Positions 55,526-64,000 of a stretch of DNA of 64,000 nt are shown here, one piece after another (within the stretch, counting starts at the first letter, position 1; each line of letters starts with the position of its first letter). The notes under the pieces are model-generated. The model did no database searches, had not been told where the DNA came from, and saw only the letters and a list, made by a program, of their open reading frames with translations. This stretch comes from Aeromonas diversa CDC 2478-85 (GTDB lineage Bacteria; Pseudomonadota; Gammaproteobacteria; Enterobacterales; Aeromonadaceae): positions 47,543 to 111,542 of the forward strand of contig NZ_CDCE01000017.1 of the NCBI RefSeq assembly GCF_000819805.1, in the 5' to 3' direction. The position numbers and the translations under genes were made by a program.

Positions 55526-56626
55526 ATGCAGAAGCGATTTCTGGCTGTGGTGGTGCCCGCCTTGCTGGTTCACGGTATGGCCCAGGCCGCGGTAGAAAAC
55601 ACCTGGTATGCGGGTGGCAAGATGGGTTGGTCCAACTACTACGGGGTGGAGCTGGATCCGGGTATTGAGCAGTTGTTTGAGCGGTCCGGCAAGAGCAATA
55701 CCAACTCAGATGATCTCGGCGTTGGTGGATTTATCGGCTATCAGCTCAATGCCAATCTGGGGTTTGAACTGGGTTATGACTGGTTGGGCACGTATCAGCG
55801 TCATAACGAGGGGGTCGGCTATTCGCTGCATGGCGAGGGTCAGGCTCAGATGCTGCAAGCCACCATGCGAATTTCCGGTGCGGCCAGCGATCGACTCGAT
55901 ATCTATGGTCGCCTGGGCGGCGCCTATGCCTGGACCGATAGCGACATCTCGGCAGTATCGTCTCTTGGCAGCGCCAACGCTCAAGCCAGCGAACACAGCC
56001 CCGCATTTGTCGGCGCACTGGGGGTTGAATACACCATTGATGCCAATTGGGCCGCTCGACTCGAATATCAATACACAACCCCGCTTGGTAATACTGATCT
56101 GAACAAGAGTGGCATCGAGATGGATAATGGCCTGCTCGCATTCGGCATGCTTTATCGCTTTGGTCCCCAGGACAGGAGCCAGGCGGTGCCGGTTGAAGTG
56201 GCACCGCCGGTTGCACCGGCACCGGCTACTGTCGTTATCCCCAAGCGTTTCACCCTCAGCTCGGATGTACTGTTTGAGTTTGACAGTGCTCGCCTCAAGC
56301 CCGCAGCCAGCGGTGAGTTGAACCGTCTCTTCGAGCAACTGGTGGCGGCCAATCCGCAGGATGGGGCAGCGCGAATCATGGGATTTACGGATCGCTTGGG
56401 CAGCGATAAGTATAACCAGCGCCTCTCCGAGCAACGGGCTCAGGCTGTTGCCAATTACCTGATTGGCAAGGGGCTGGTGGCCAGCAAGGTGATTGTCGAA
56501 GGGCATGGCGCGCAGGAGCCTGTCACCGCAGGCACCTGCCAGCAGAGCGCCAAGCCGTCGCTGATCGCTTGCCTAGCGGCGGATCGCCGCGTTGAAGTCA
56601 GTCTGGAAGGGGTTGCACAGCCCTAA
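55526..56626 (+). CDS. OmpA-family outer membrane protein
   Basis: This 366-residue protein has a signal peptide (about 1-23), an eight-stranded OmpA-type beta barrel (about 24-200, beginning NTWYAGGKMGWSNYYG and ending LLAFGMLYRFG), a short Pro/Ala/Val linker, and a periplasmic OmpA peptidoglycan-binding domain (about 245-360: DVLFEFDSARLKP; RIMGFTDRLGSDKYNQRLSEQRAQAV split at residue 300; DRRVEV). The ATG at 55526 with GGAAGAG is chosen. Aeromonas genomes carry several such OmpA-like porins. Confidence 0.9.
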   Translation: MQKRFLAVVVPALLVHGMAQAAVENTWYAGGKMGWSNYYGVELDPGIEQLFERSGKSNTNSDDLGVGGFIGYQLNANLGFELGYDWLGTYQRHNEGVGYSLHGEGQAQMLQATMRISGAASDRLDIYGRLGGAYAWTDSDISAVSSLGSANAQASEHSPAFVGALGVEYTIDANWAARLEYQYTTPLGNTDLNKSGIEMDNGLLAFGMLYRFGPQDRSQAVPVEVAPPVAPAPATVVIPKRFTLSSDVLFEFDSARLKPAASGELNRLFEQLVAANPQDGAARIMGFTDRLGSDKYNQRLSEQRAQAVANYLIGKGLVASKVIVEGHGAQEPVTAGTCQQSAKPSLIACLAADRRVEVSLEGVAQP

Positions 56627-56644
56627 TCGGACCTCATAAAAAAA

Positions 56645-56674
56645 GGCGGTGGAACACTCCACCGCCTTTTTTAT
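56645..56674. terminator. Bidirectional terminator after the OmpA-like gene
   Basis: GGCGGTGGA (56645-56653) and TCCACCGCC (56658-56666) enclose ACAC, flanked by A's and T's, so it stops both the OmpA gene and the opposing permease operon. Confidence 0.85.
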
Positions 56675-56689
56675 TATCCGCTACGACGT

Positions 56690-57655
56690 CTATTCCCGTT
56701 CTTTCACATAAGGCGTACCGAGCGCCTTGGGTGCCACCGCCTTGCCGATAAAGCCGGCCAGCAGGAACACGGTCAGCACATAGGGCAGTGACTCGATGAA
56801 CTGCACCGGGATGGCAAAGTCACCGATAGAGACACCCTGTAGCCGGATGGCCACGGCGTCGAGGAAGCCGAACAGCAGACAGGCCGCCATGGCATTCCAC
56901 GGGCGCCACTTGCCGAACACCAGGGCCGCCAGAGCCATAAAGCCCTTGCCCGCGCTCATGTTGGGGATGAACTGGGCGGTCTGGGCTACCGAGAGGTAGA
57001 CGCCGCCAAGCCCCGCCAGCAGGCCGCCGATAAACAGAGCGCTGTAGCGCAGACGCACCACTGAGATGCCGGCGGTGTCGACCGCTGCCGGCGCCTCGCC
57101 CACCGCCCGCAGACGCAGGCCGAAGCGGGTGCGAAACAGCACCCACCAGGCGAGCGGTACCACGGCGAAGGCGGCGTACTCGAGCAGGGAGTGGCCACTG
57201 AGCAACTCGCTGTAGAGCTGACCAACGACAGGCACGTCGTAGAGCTCCTTGGCGTAGGGCAGATCGATCGGGGCGAAGCGGGCATCGCCGGAGAGCGCCG
57301 GGGTCTGCCCGCCCTGATCGAACCAGAAGCGCCCCAGGGTGACGGTCAGGCCGGCTGCCAGAATGTTGATGGCCATGCCGCTCACTACCTGGTCACCCCT
57401 GTGGGTGATGGTGGCGAAGCCGTGCAGCAGGGCGAGCAGGATGGAGATGCCCACCCCCGCCAGCAGGCCAACCCAGGCCGAGCCGCTGACGGCCGCCGCT
57501 GCGGCGCCGGCAAAGGCGGACGCCAGCAGTTTGCCCTCGAGGGCGATGTTGACCACGCCGGATCGCTCGCAGAACATGCCGGCCATGGCCGCCAGTATGA
57601 GGGGCGGTGCGGTGCGGACGGTGGCATCCAGCATCAGGATCAGAATCTCGAACAT
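56690..57655 (-). CDS. ABC transporter permease, BMP/nucleoside type (second permease)
   Basis: This 321-residue inner-membrane permease of the BPD_transp_2 (ribose/nucleoside) family has eight to nine hydrophobic helices. It starts MFEILILMLDATVRTAPPLILAAMAGMFCERSGVVNIALEGKLL (given in part; ERSGVVNIALEG is the family signature). It forms a heterodimer with the other permease. The gene is last of four in the importer operon, 3 bp after the first permease, and ends at a shared terminator. Confidence 0.9.
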   Translation of the reverse strand: MFEILILMLDATVRTAPPLILAAMAGMFCERSGVVNIALEGKLLASAFAGAAAAAVSGSAWVGLLAGVGISILLALLHGFATITHRGDQVVSGMAINILAAGLTVTLGRFWFDQGGQTPALSGDARFAPIDLPYAKELYDVPVVGQLYSELLSGHSLLEYAAFAVVPLAWWVLFRTRFGLRLRAVGEAPAAVDTAGISVVRLRYSALFIGGLLAGLGGVYLSVAQTAQFIPNMSAGKGFMALAALVFGKWRPWNAMAACLLFGFLDAVAIRLQGVSIGDFAIPVQFIESLPYVLTVFLLAGFIGKAVAPKALGTPYVKERE

Positions 57656-57658
57656 GAT

Positions 57659-58758
57659 TTATGCCTCCTTGCGCGCGGCCAGCGCCAGATAGATCTGCTC
57701 GACCCGCGGACGCAGCATGTGCTCCAGCGCGCCACAGAACAGGATCACCAGACCCTGCAGCACCACCACTATGTTACGGTCGACCCCAAACTCGAAGCTG
57801 AGTTCGGCGCCCCCCTGATAGAGGAAGCCAAACAACAGGCTCGCCAGGATCACCCCGACCGGGTGGTTACGTCCCATCAGGGCCACTGCGATACCGGTGA
57901 AGCCGAACCCCTCTACGAAGTTGAGCTTGATCTGGTGCAGCTCCCCTTGCAGCACGTTGAGGGCGAAGAAGCCCGCCAGCATGCCGGAGATGAGCATGGT
58001 GATGATCACCACGCGCGGGTAGGGGATGCCGGCGTAGGCCGACGCGCTCTGGCTGGCCCCGACCGAGCGGATCTCGTAGCCCCAGCGGGTGTGCCAGATG
58101 AAGAGCCAGACCAGCAGGGCACAGATCAGCGCCCAGAAGAAGCTGATGTTGAGAGGGCTGCGCACCATCTCTATGCCCACCATGGCGGCCAGATCGTTCA
58201 TCTTGGGCAGCCAGCTCGCCTCGGCGAAGACCCGGCTCTCGGTCGCCATGGAGCCCGCCGGCTTGAACACCTCCACCAGCAGGTAGGCCATGATGGCCGA
58301 GGCGATGAAGTTGAACATGATGGTGGTGATGACGATATGGCTACCGCGCTTGGCCTGCAGCCAGGCCGGGATGAAGGCCCAGGCCGCACCAAACAGGCCG
58401 CCGGCTATGATGGCGAGCGGCAGCAGCAGGGCAAACGGCAGCACGTCGCCAAGCAGCAGACAGACCAGGCCAACCCCGAGGCCACCCATGTAAGCCTGTC
58501 CCTCACCGCCGATGTTGAACAGACCGGCGTGGAAGGCCACCGCCACCGCCAGACCGGTGAAGATGAAGCCGGTGGCGTAGTAGAGGGTAAAACCTATCCC
58601 CTCTTCGCTGCCAAAGGCGCCGGTCCACATGATCTTGGCCGCGTCGAGGGGGTTAATCTCCAGATAGCTGAAGAGGATGGCCGACACCAGGAAGGCCAAC
58701 AGGACGTTGAGGGCCGGAAGCAGGCCAACCGAGACCCACCCCGGAATGCGTGCTTTGC

Positions 58759-58762
<4 letters not shown>
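57659..58762 (-). CDS. ABC transporter permease, BMP/nucleoside type (first permease)
   Basis: This 367-residue membrane protein has about ten helices. The family segment FNIGGEGQAYMGGLGVGLV (about 81-99) and ALNVLQGELHQIKLNFVEGFGFTGIAVALMGRN (about 272-304) mark it as the larger permease of BMP-type nucleoside importers. Its ATG overlaps the ATPase stop (58759-58762), so it is translationally coupled. Confidence 0.9.
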
Positions 58763-60315
<1,553 letters not shown>

Positions 60316-60351
60316 GATGCAATCCTTGCGAGTCATGAAAAAGAGTTGGAG

Positions 60352-60373
60352 AGGCCGGCCAATTGGCCGGCCT
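60352..60373. repeat. 22-bp perfect palindrome between binding protein and ATPase genes
   Basis: AGGCCGGCC (60352-60360), AATT, then GGCCGGCCT (60365-60373) form a flawless palindrome just after the substrate-binding-protein stop. In RNA it is a very stable hairpin without an immediate U-tract, probably protecting the upstream message or partly stopping transcription so that the binding protein is made in excess. Confidence 0.6.
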
Positions 60374-60385
60374 GTTCAGGTGAGA

Positions 60386-61384
60386 TTAGTACTTGCAGGA
60401 GTTGTCGGACATGTAGTCGTGGACCTGGATCTTGCCGGCGATGATGTCAGCCTTGATGGCGTCAGCTTTGGCCTTCATCTCCGGGGTGATCAGCTTCTCG
60501 TTGTACTGGTCCAGAGCCCAGTCTACACCGCCCTCGGCCAGGCCCAGGGCCTGGATACCGGGTTTCCAGGTACCCTTGGCGGCGTCATCCCAAGTCTTGT
60601 AGGCGGCCAGGCCCACGGACTTGACCATGGAGGTCAGCATGGTGCCCGGTTGCAGGTGGTTCTGGTTGGAGTCGACGCCGATGGCCAGCTTGCCTTCGTC
60701 CTTGGCGGCCTGATAGACACCGATGCCGGTACCGCCAGCGGCGGCATAGACGACGTCAGCACCCTTGGCGAACTGAGACTTGGCCAGTTCGGCACCCTTG
60801 GCCGGGTCAGCAAATGCGGCCGGGGTGGAGCCGGTCATGTTCTGGAACACTTCCATCTTGGGATTGACGTACTTGGCACCCTGCTCGTAGCCGCACTGGA
60901 ATTTGCGGATCAGCGGGATATCCATGCCGCCGACGAAGCCGACCTTGCCGGTCTTGGAGGCCATGGCCGCCAGGGCGCCAACCAGGAAGGAGCCTTCGTG
61001 CTCCTTGAAGACGATGGACTGCACGTTGGGCTTGTCGACCACCATGTCGATGATGGTGAACTGGGTGTTGGGGAATTCGGTAGCGGCCTTCTCAACGGCG
61101 GAACCCATGTTGAACCCGACCGCGACGATGGGGCCGTTGCCACGGCTGGCCAGACGGCGCAGACCCTGCTCGCGCTGAGCTTCGTTCTGGGGTTCGAACT
61201 CTTTGACCTTGACTCCCTTGTCCTTGTTGTAGACCTCGACGCCGTTACGGAACACGGCTTCGTTGAACGACTTGTCGAACTTGCCTGCGGTGTCGTAGAT
61301 GACGGCCGGCTCGGAGGCGGCCTGGGCGGAGAGAGCAGAGAGGGTGAGGGCGGCTACGGTGGCCAGCTTGAGTACTTTAGTCAC
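60386..61384 (-). CDS. BMP-family substrate-binding protein, probably purine-nucleoside binding
   Basis: This 332-residue periplasmic protein of the PnrA/BmpA family has a signal peptide (about 1-22, ending LSAQA; no lipobox Cys, so it is likely soluble in the periplasm). Features include the nucleobase-binding Asp/Phe region VIYDTAGKFDKSFNEAVFRNG, VGFNMGSAVEKAA and VGFVGGMDIPLIRKFQCGYEQG. PnrA proteins bind purine nucleosides. It is first in the operon and so probably the most abundant product. A PurR-like site and a promoter lie upstream. Confidence 0.9.
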   Translation of the reverse strand: MTKVLKLATVAALTLSALSAQAASEPAVIYDTAGKFDKSFNEAVFRNGVEVYNKDKGVKVKEFEPQNEAQREQGLRRLASRGNGPIVAVGFNMGSAVEKAATEFPNTQFTIIDMVVDKPNVQSIVFKEHEGSFLVGALAAMASKTGKVGFVGGMDIPLIRKFQCGYEQGAKYVNPKMEVFQNMTGSTPAAFADPAKGAELAKSQFAKGADVVYAAAGGTGIGVYQAAKDEGKLAIGVDSNQNHLQPGTMLTSMVKSVGLAAYKTWDDAAKGTWKPGIQALGLAEGGVDWALDQYNEKLITPEMKAKADAIKADIIAGKIQVHDYMSDNSCKY

Positions 61385-61450
61385 GATCTTATCCTTGATT
61401 GTTATGGGGTCCGCTACCTGCCTGGGCAGGCATACCTGCTTGCGCGGTTT

Positions 61451-61478
61451 ACTCTAAGTGAGCTGTTTGCAGGGTCAA
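61451..61478 (-). promoter_or_regulatory. Predicted promoter of the BMP importer operon
   Basis: On the minus strand TTGACC (61478-61473) and TAGAGT (61456-61451) are separated by 16 bp, with the start expected near 61444, about 60 nt before the binding-protein ATG. Confidence 0.5.
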
Positions 61479-61490
61479 GGGAATAGTACA

Positions 61491-61506
61491 GGAAAAACGT
61501 TTTCGC
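61491..61506. promoter_or_regulatory. PurR-like operator upstream of the BMP importer
   Basis: GGAAAAACGTTTTCGC matches the PurR consensus (ACGCAAACGTTTTCGT) in its core and right arm, about 11 of 16. It lies near -55 of the predicted promoter. Repression of purine nucleoside uptake by PurR would make sense, but the position is unusual. Confidence 0.35.
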
Positions 61507-61656
61507 TAACGGTTTGAATTTTAAACCATAGTTCTCATAAGTGGCTGTTTTTAGGCGAGTTGGTCGGGGATTGAATGTTGGTAAAGTGGCAGTTTTGGAG
61601 GTTTTATCAACACAATCAACAGCTTGTGTGAAACGTTTGTATTGCTGGCAAAATAA

Positions 61657-61675
61657 TGAGGGCTAAAAGCCCTCA
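61657..61675 (-). terminator. Terminator of the PspB-like gene
   Basis: TGAGGGCT and AGCCCTCA form an 8-bp stem around a 3-nt loop; on the minus strand TTATTTTG follows. It sits right after the stop of the 70-residue membrane protein gene. Confidence 0.65.
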
Positions 61676-61681
61676 CTCTGA

Positions 61682-61894
61682 TCACAGGGAGCGGAAGGGG
61701 CGCTTCTTCTCCTCTTCGATGACGATCGCCTCCAGATTGATGACCCGCTCCTGCAGCTTGAGCAACTCCTCTCGCAAGGCGTCCACCTCGACCCGCTGAC
61801 GGCCATTGAGCCCCTGCTGCTTGGCGCGGGTGCGCAGATAGTCAAAACCCAGGCTGATCAGCACGATCAGCACAATCCCTGTCCACATGGTCAT
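61682..61894 (-). CDS. Small membrane protein with PspB-like layout
   Basis: This 70-residue protein has an N-terminal membrane helix (about 3-20, MWTGIVLIVLISLGFDYL) and a charged helical tail with a clear heptad pattern (VDALREELLKLQERVINLEAIV, about 36-57). This is the architecture of phage-shock protein B, but pspA/pspC are not adjacent and the sequence match is loose, so the symbol is withheld. An AGGAG site precedes the ATG. It is flanked by its own terminator. Confidence 0.6.
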   Translation of the reverse strand: MTMWTGIVLIVLISLGFDYLRTRAKQQGLNGRQRVEVDALREELLKLQERVINLEAIVIEEEKKRPFRSL

Positions 61895-61985
61895 AACGTC
61901 TCCTGACGAAGCTAAGGTTACTCCCCTGTTGTGACACAGGTGCGAGGCCGAGTCACCACTCCGTTTGGAGTGGGTGTCGTTGGGG

Positions 61986-62591
61986 TCAAGCGCCCTGGCC
62001 GGCGTCCAGAGCCCGCTCGTCCCTCGGTTCCCCCTGGGTGAGGGTTCGGATCACTCGGGCCGGGTTGCCCACCGCCACGCTGTCGGCGGGAATGTCCCGG
62101 GTGACCACGGCGCCGGCGCCAATGACGGAGCGTGGCCCTATGGTGACGCCGGGGCAGAGGATGGCCCCACCGCCGATCCAGCAGTCGTCGCCTATGTGCA
62201 CCGGCTTGCCAAACGCCTCCCAGCGGCGCCGATCCCGGTAGTCCATGGAGTGGGTGGCGGTGTAGATCTGCACGTTGGGGGCGAGCAACACATGGCTGCC
62301 GATGTGCACCTCGCAGACGTCGAGAATGGTGACGTTGAAGTTGAAGAAGGTCTTCTCGCCGATGTGGATGTTACGACCGAATTCGCAGGTGAAGGGGGTG
62401 CTTATCCAGCATGAGTCGGGGCAGTGGCCGAACAGCTCGCGGCACAGTGCCTGGCGTTCGGTCTCCTCGCCGGCAGGGGTGGCGTTGAGTCGGCTCAGCA
62501 GCGCCTGGCCGCGGATCCGGTCGTTTGCCACTTCCTCGCTGCTGCTGTCGAGCAGTCCCCCGGCCAATATCTTGTCCCAGTCGCTTGCCAT
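61986..62591 (-). CDS. Hexapeptide-repeat sugar O-acetyltransferase (Maa/LacA/NodL type)
   Basis: This 201-residue trimeric left-handed beta-helix acetyltransferase transfers acetyl from acetyl-CoA to a sugar hydroxyl. The N-terminal Mac helix region is about 1-60, followed by hexapeptide repeats (IHIGEKTFFNFNVTIL, VHIGSHVLLAPNVQI, IHIGDDCWIGGGAILCPGVTIG as VHIG..). The catalytic His is in TATHSMDYRDR. ATG at 62591 with AGGAGA is chosen over an adjacent GTG. The natural acceptor is unknown; maltose, galactosides and others are used by relatives. Confidence 0.85.
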   Translation of the reverse strand: MASDWDKILAGGLLDSSSEEVANDRIRGQALLSRLNATPAGEETERQALCRELFGHCPDSCWISTPFTCEFGRNIHIGEKTFFNFNVTILDVCEVHIGSHVLLAPNVQIYTATHSMDYRDRRRWEAFGKPVHIGDDCWIGGGAILCPGVTIGPRSVIGAGAVVTRDIPADSVAVGNPARVIRTLTQGEPRDERALDAGQGA

Positions 62592-62646
62592 CACATTCTC
62601 CTGCTGCTTGGTGATGGCTCCGCATTATGACCAAAGCGGTGCGGCG

Positions 62647-63900
62647 TCACCACCCCAGCAGAGGTATGCAGACGAGGGCAGAGAGCAGATAGGGGAGCAA
62701 TACCCGCCAGCCGAGCCCACGCCCACCAATGACCAGCGCCAGCCCTCCCTTGATGAGAGAGTTGATAAAACCGGCCAGCAGGATGGCGCGCGTCGCCACC
62801 TCCAGGTTCAGCTCCCGGCTGGCCAGGTGGGCCAGAGAGAGGGTGATGGCGTCCACGTCGGCCAGCCCAGATGCCGCGGCCAGCAAATAGACCCCCGAGC
62901 TCCCCACCGTCTGCTGCAACAGGGTGGCGAGAAAGCCGATGATGGCGAGCAGGAGGCCAAACTTGAGGGCCGTGGCCAGCTCGAGGGGGTTGCGGGTCTC
63001 GGGTTGGACCGGCTCGGGGGCCTCCTCCCGGCGATACCAGAACCAGAAGGCGCAGCCGTAGATGACCAGGGCCAGGGTAATCAGGGGCCAGGTGAGCTGG
63101 CGGGCCAGCGGCGGGTAGACCACCAGGGTGAGGGCCCAGACCCGCAGCCACATGGTGGCGCTGGCGAGCAGGATGCCGTTGGCCAGCAGCCGTTCCAGGC
63201 CATTTTGCTCCCGATTGAGGCGGGAGAACTGCAGGGTGAGGGCGGTCGAGGAGGCAAACCCCGCCAATATGCTGGTGAGCACCAGCCCCTTGCGGGTGCC
63301 CACCAGGCGCACCGCGAAGTGGCCGCAAAACGAGATGGCGGCGATCATCACCACCATCAGCCAGATCTTGAAGGGGTTGAAGGCCTGCAAGGGGCCTATC
63401 TCCTCGTTGGGCAGCACAGGCAGCAACACCAGCGAGATGAGCAGGAAGCGCAGGGTGGCGTGAAACTCGGTCTCGCTCAGGAACAGCATCCCCTGATGTA
63501 TCTCTCCCTTGAGCCCCATCAGCAGGGCTGCCAGCACGGCGCAGGCGACCGCCTCGGTGGGGCCGAGCAACACCGCCATCAGGCCGAGCAGGTAGGTGAG
63601 CACCATGGCCACCGAGCTGGTGAGGCCGAACTCCCCCTGCCAGCGCAGGGAGAGCCACACCGAGAGGGCCACGCCGCCCAGTATGGCCAGCAGACCGAGC
63701 AGGGGGAGGCTGCTGCCCAGTGAGGGGAGCAGCAGGCCGCAGGCGCCGCCGAGCAGGCCGATGAGGCCATAGGTACGCATGCCGGCGATGCGCTGGTTAT
63801 CCTCCAGCCGGCGGGTCTGCCAGCCACGTTCCAGCCCTATGATGAGGCCGATGGCCAGTGACACCAGGGCGCCGTAGAGGGGGGTATCGCTGAACTCCAT
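62647..63900 (-). CDS. MgtC/SapB and DUF4010 domain membrane protein
   Basis: This 417-residue polytopic membrane protein combines an N-terminal MgtC/SapB-like domain (about 1-140: LVSLAIGLIIGLERGWQTR, with the charged RGW loop) with a C-terminal DUF4010 domain (about 180-415), giving about 12 helices. Its function is unknown; a Mg2+ or other ion-stress role is guessed from the MgtC part. The ATG at 63900 has GGGAGAG. It is the second MgtC-family protein in the window; the other (24824) has only the short domain. Confidence 0.82.
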   Translation of the reverse strand: MEFSDTPLYGALVSLAIGLIIGLERGWQTRRLEDNQRIAGMRTYGLIGLLGGACGLLLPSLGSSLPLLGLLAILGGVALSVWLSLRWQGEFGLTSSVAMVLTYLLGLMAVLLGPTEAVACAVLAALLMGLKGEIHQGMLFLSETEFHATLRFLLISLVLLPVLPNEEIGPLQAFNPFKIWLMVVMIAAISFCGHFAVRLVGTRKGLVLTSILAGFASSTALTLQFSRLNREQNGLERLLANGILLASATMWLRVWALTLVVYPPLARQLTWPLITLALVIYGCAFWFWYRREEAPEPVQPETRNPLELATALKFGLLLAIIGFLATLLQQTVGSSGVYLLAAASGLADVDAITLSLAHLASRELNLEVATRAILLAGFINSLIKGGLALVIGGRGLGWRVLLPYLLSALVCIPLLGW

Positions 63901-63966
63901 CTCGCTCTCCCTTGTACCCGTTTGCCTCATGATGGCACAGGCGGCAGGGGGCAGACGTGCCCCCGA

Positions 63967-64000
63967 TCACGTCCGGCAGTCGAGGCGGGCGGTGAAGATC
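63967..64000 (-). CDS. Possible C-terminal end of a gene entering from the right edge
   Basis: The last 34 bases read on the minus strand as ten codons (IFTARLDCRT) ending in TGA at 63969-63967. This is too short to identify and may be chance; a gene could continue past the edge. The hairpin GGGGGCA/TGCCCCC just after it (63947-63964) is terminator-like but lacks T's. Confidence 0.2.
   Translation of the reverse strand, partial: IFTARLDCRT

Overview
This window is chromosomal DNA of a gammaproteobacterium, GC-rich apart from a few AT-rich intergenic stretches. Gene order and protein sequence point to Aeromonas or a close relative: dprA-smg-yrdD-tsaC-hemF-aroE-yrdB, csrC-yihI-hemN, bioH-comF-nfuA, gpsA-secB-yibN // gpmM-envC, def-fmt-rsmB-trkA-trkH and cytochrome c4 // engB. 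The species call is inference, because no rRNA or tRNA gene is present. I saw no insertion sequence, prophage, CRISPR array or plasmid function. This is core genome, and most of the novelty lies in its RNA genes, small genes and regulatory sites.

Layout. 1-4.9 kb: polyamine/beta-alanine catabolism (puuC end, PuuR-like repressor, beta-alanine:pyruvate transaminase, acylating semialdehyde dehydrogenase, glutamine amidotransferase). 5-9.8 kb: CysB-like regulator, sugar kinase, NsrR, NapF-like ferredoxin, RmuC. 9.8-15.6 kb, minus strand: def-fmt-rsmB-trkA-trkH. 15.7-21.7 kb, plus strand: LysM protein-dprA-smg, then yrdD-tsaC-hemF-aroE-yrdB. 21.7-24.8 kb: a CsrB/CsrC-type regulatory RNA with an upstream GacA/UvrY-type box, then yihI-DUF2489-hemN. 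24.8-27.6 kb: small accessory genes (MgtC family, GNAT, DUF3624, unknown, periplasmic binding protein). 27.6-30.9 kb: metY and the glucose-phosphate stress locus sgrR // sgrS/sgrT. 30.9-31.6 kb: an RNA island holding Spot 42 (spf) and two further minus-strand intrinsic terminators. 31.6-32.9 kb: a small unknown gene, an SprA-like metalloprotease and a miniature flagellar-rod-like protein. 33-37.2 kb: bioH // comF-nfuA, gpsA-secB-yibN. 37.4-50.4 kb: gpmM-envC, amt, eda, pssA, recG, AsmA-like protein, yiiD, spermidine-synthase-like methyltransferase, dtd. 50.4-56.6 kb: metA, HD-GYP phosphodiesterase, CinA-like protein, cytochrome c4, engB, OmpA-like protein. 56.7-61.4 kb: a BMP-type (probably nucleoside) ABC importer. 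The window ends with a PspB-like small protein, a hexapeptide acetyltransferase and an MgtC/DUF4010 membrane protein.

How the parts work together. Several post-transcriptional carbon-control elements sit within 10 kb: CsrC (CsrA titration), SgrS/SgrT (glucose-phosphate stress) and Spot 42 (catabolite repression). Methionine synthesis is represented twice (metY, metA), each with tandem MetJ-like boxes at the promoter. The first operon can be read as a route from 3-aminopropanal (a polyamine breakdown product) through beta-alanine and malonate semialdehyde to acetyl-CoA under a PuuR-type repressor.
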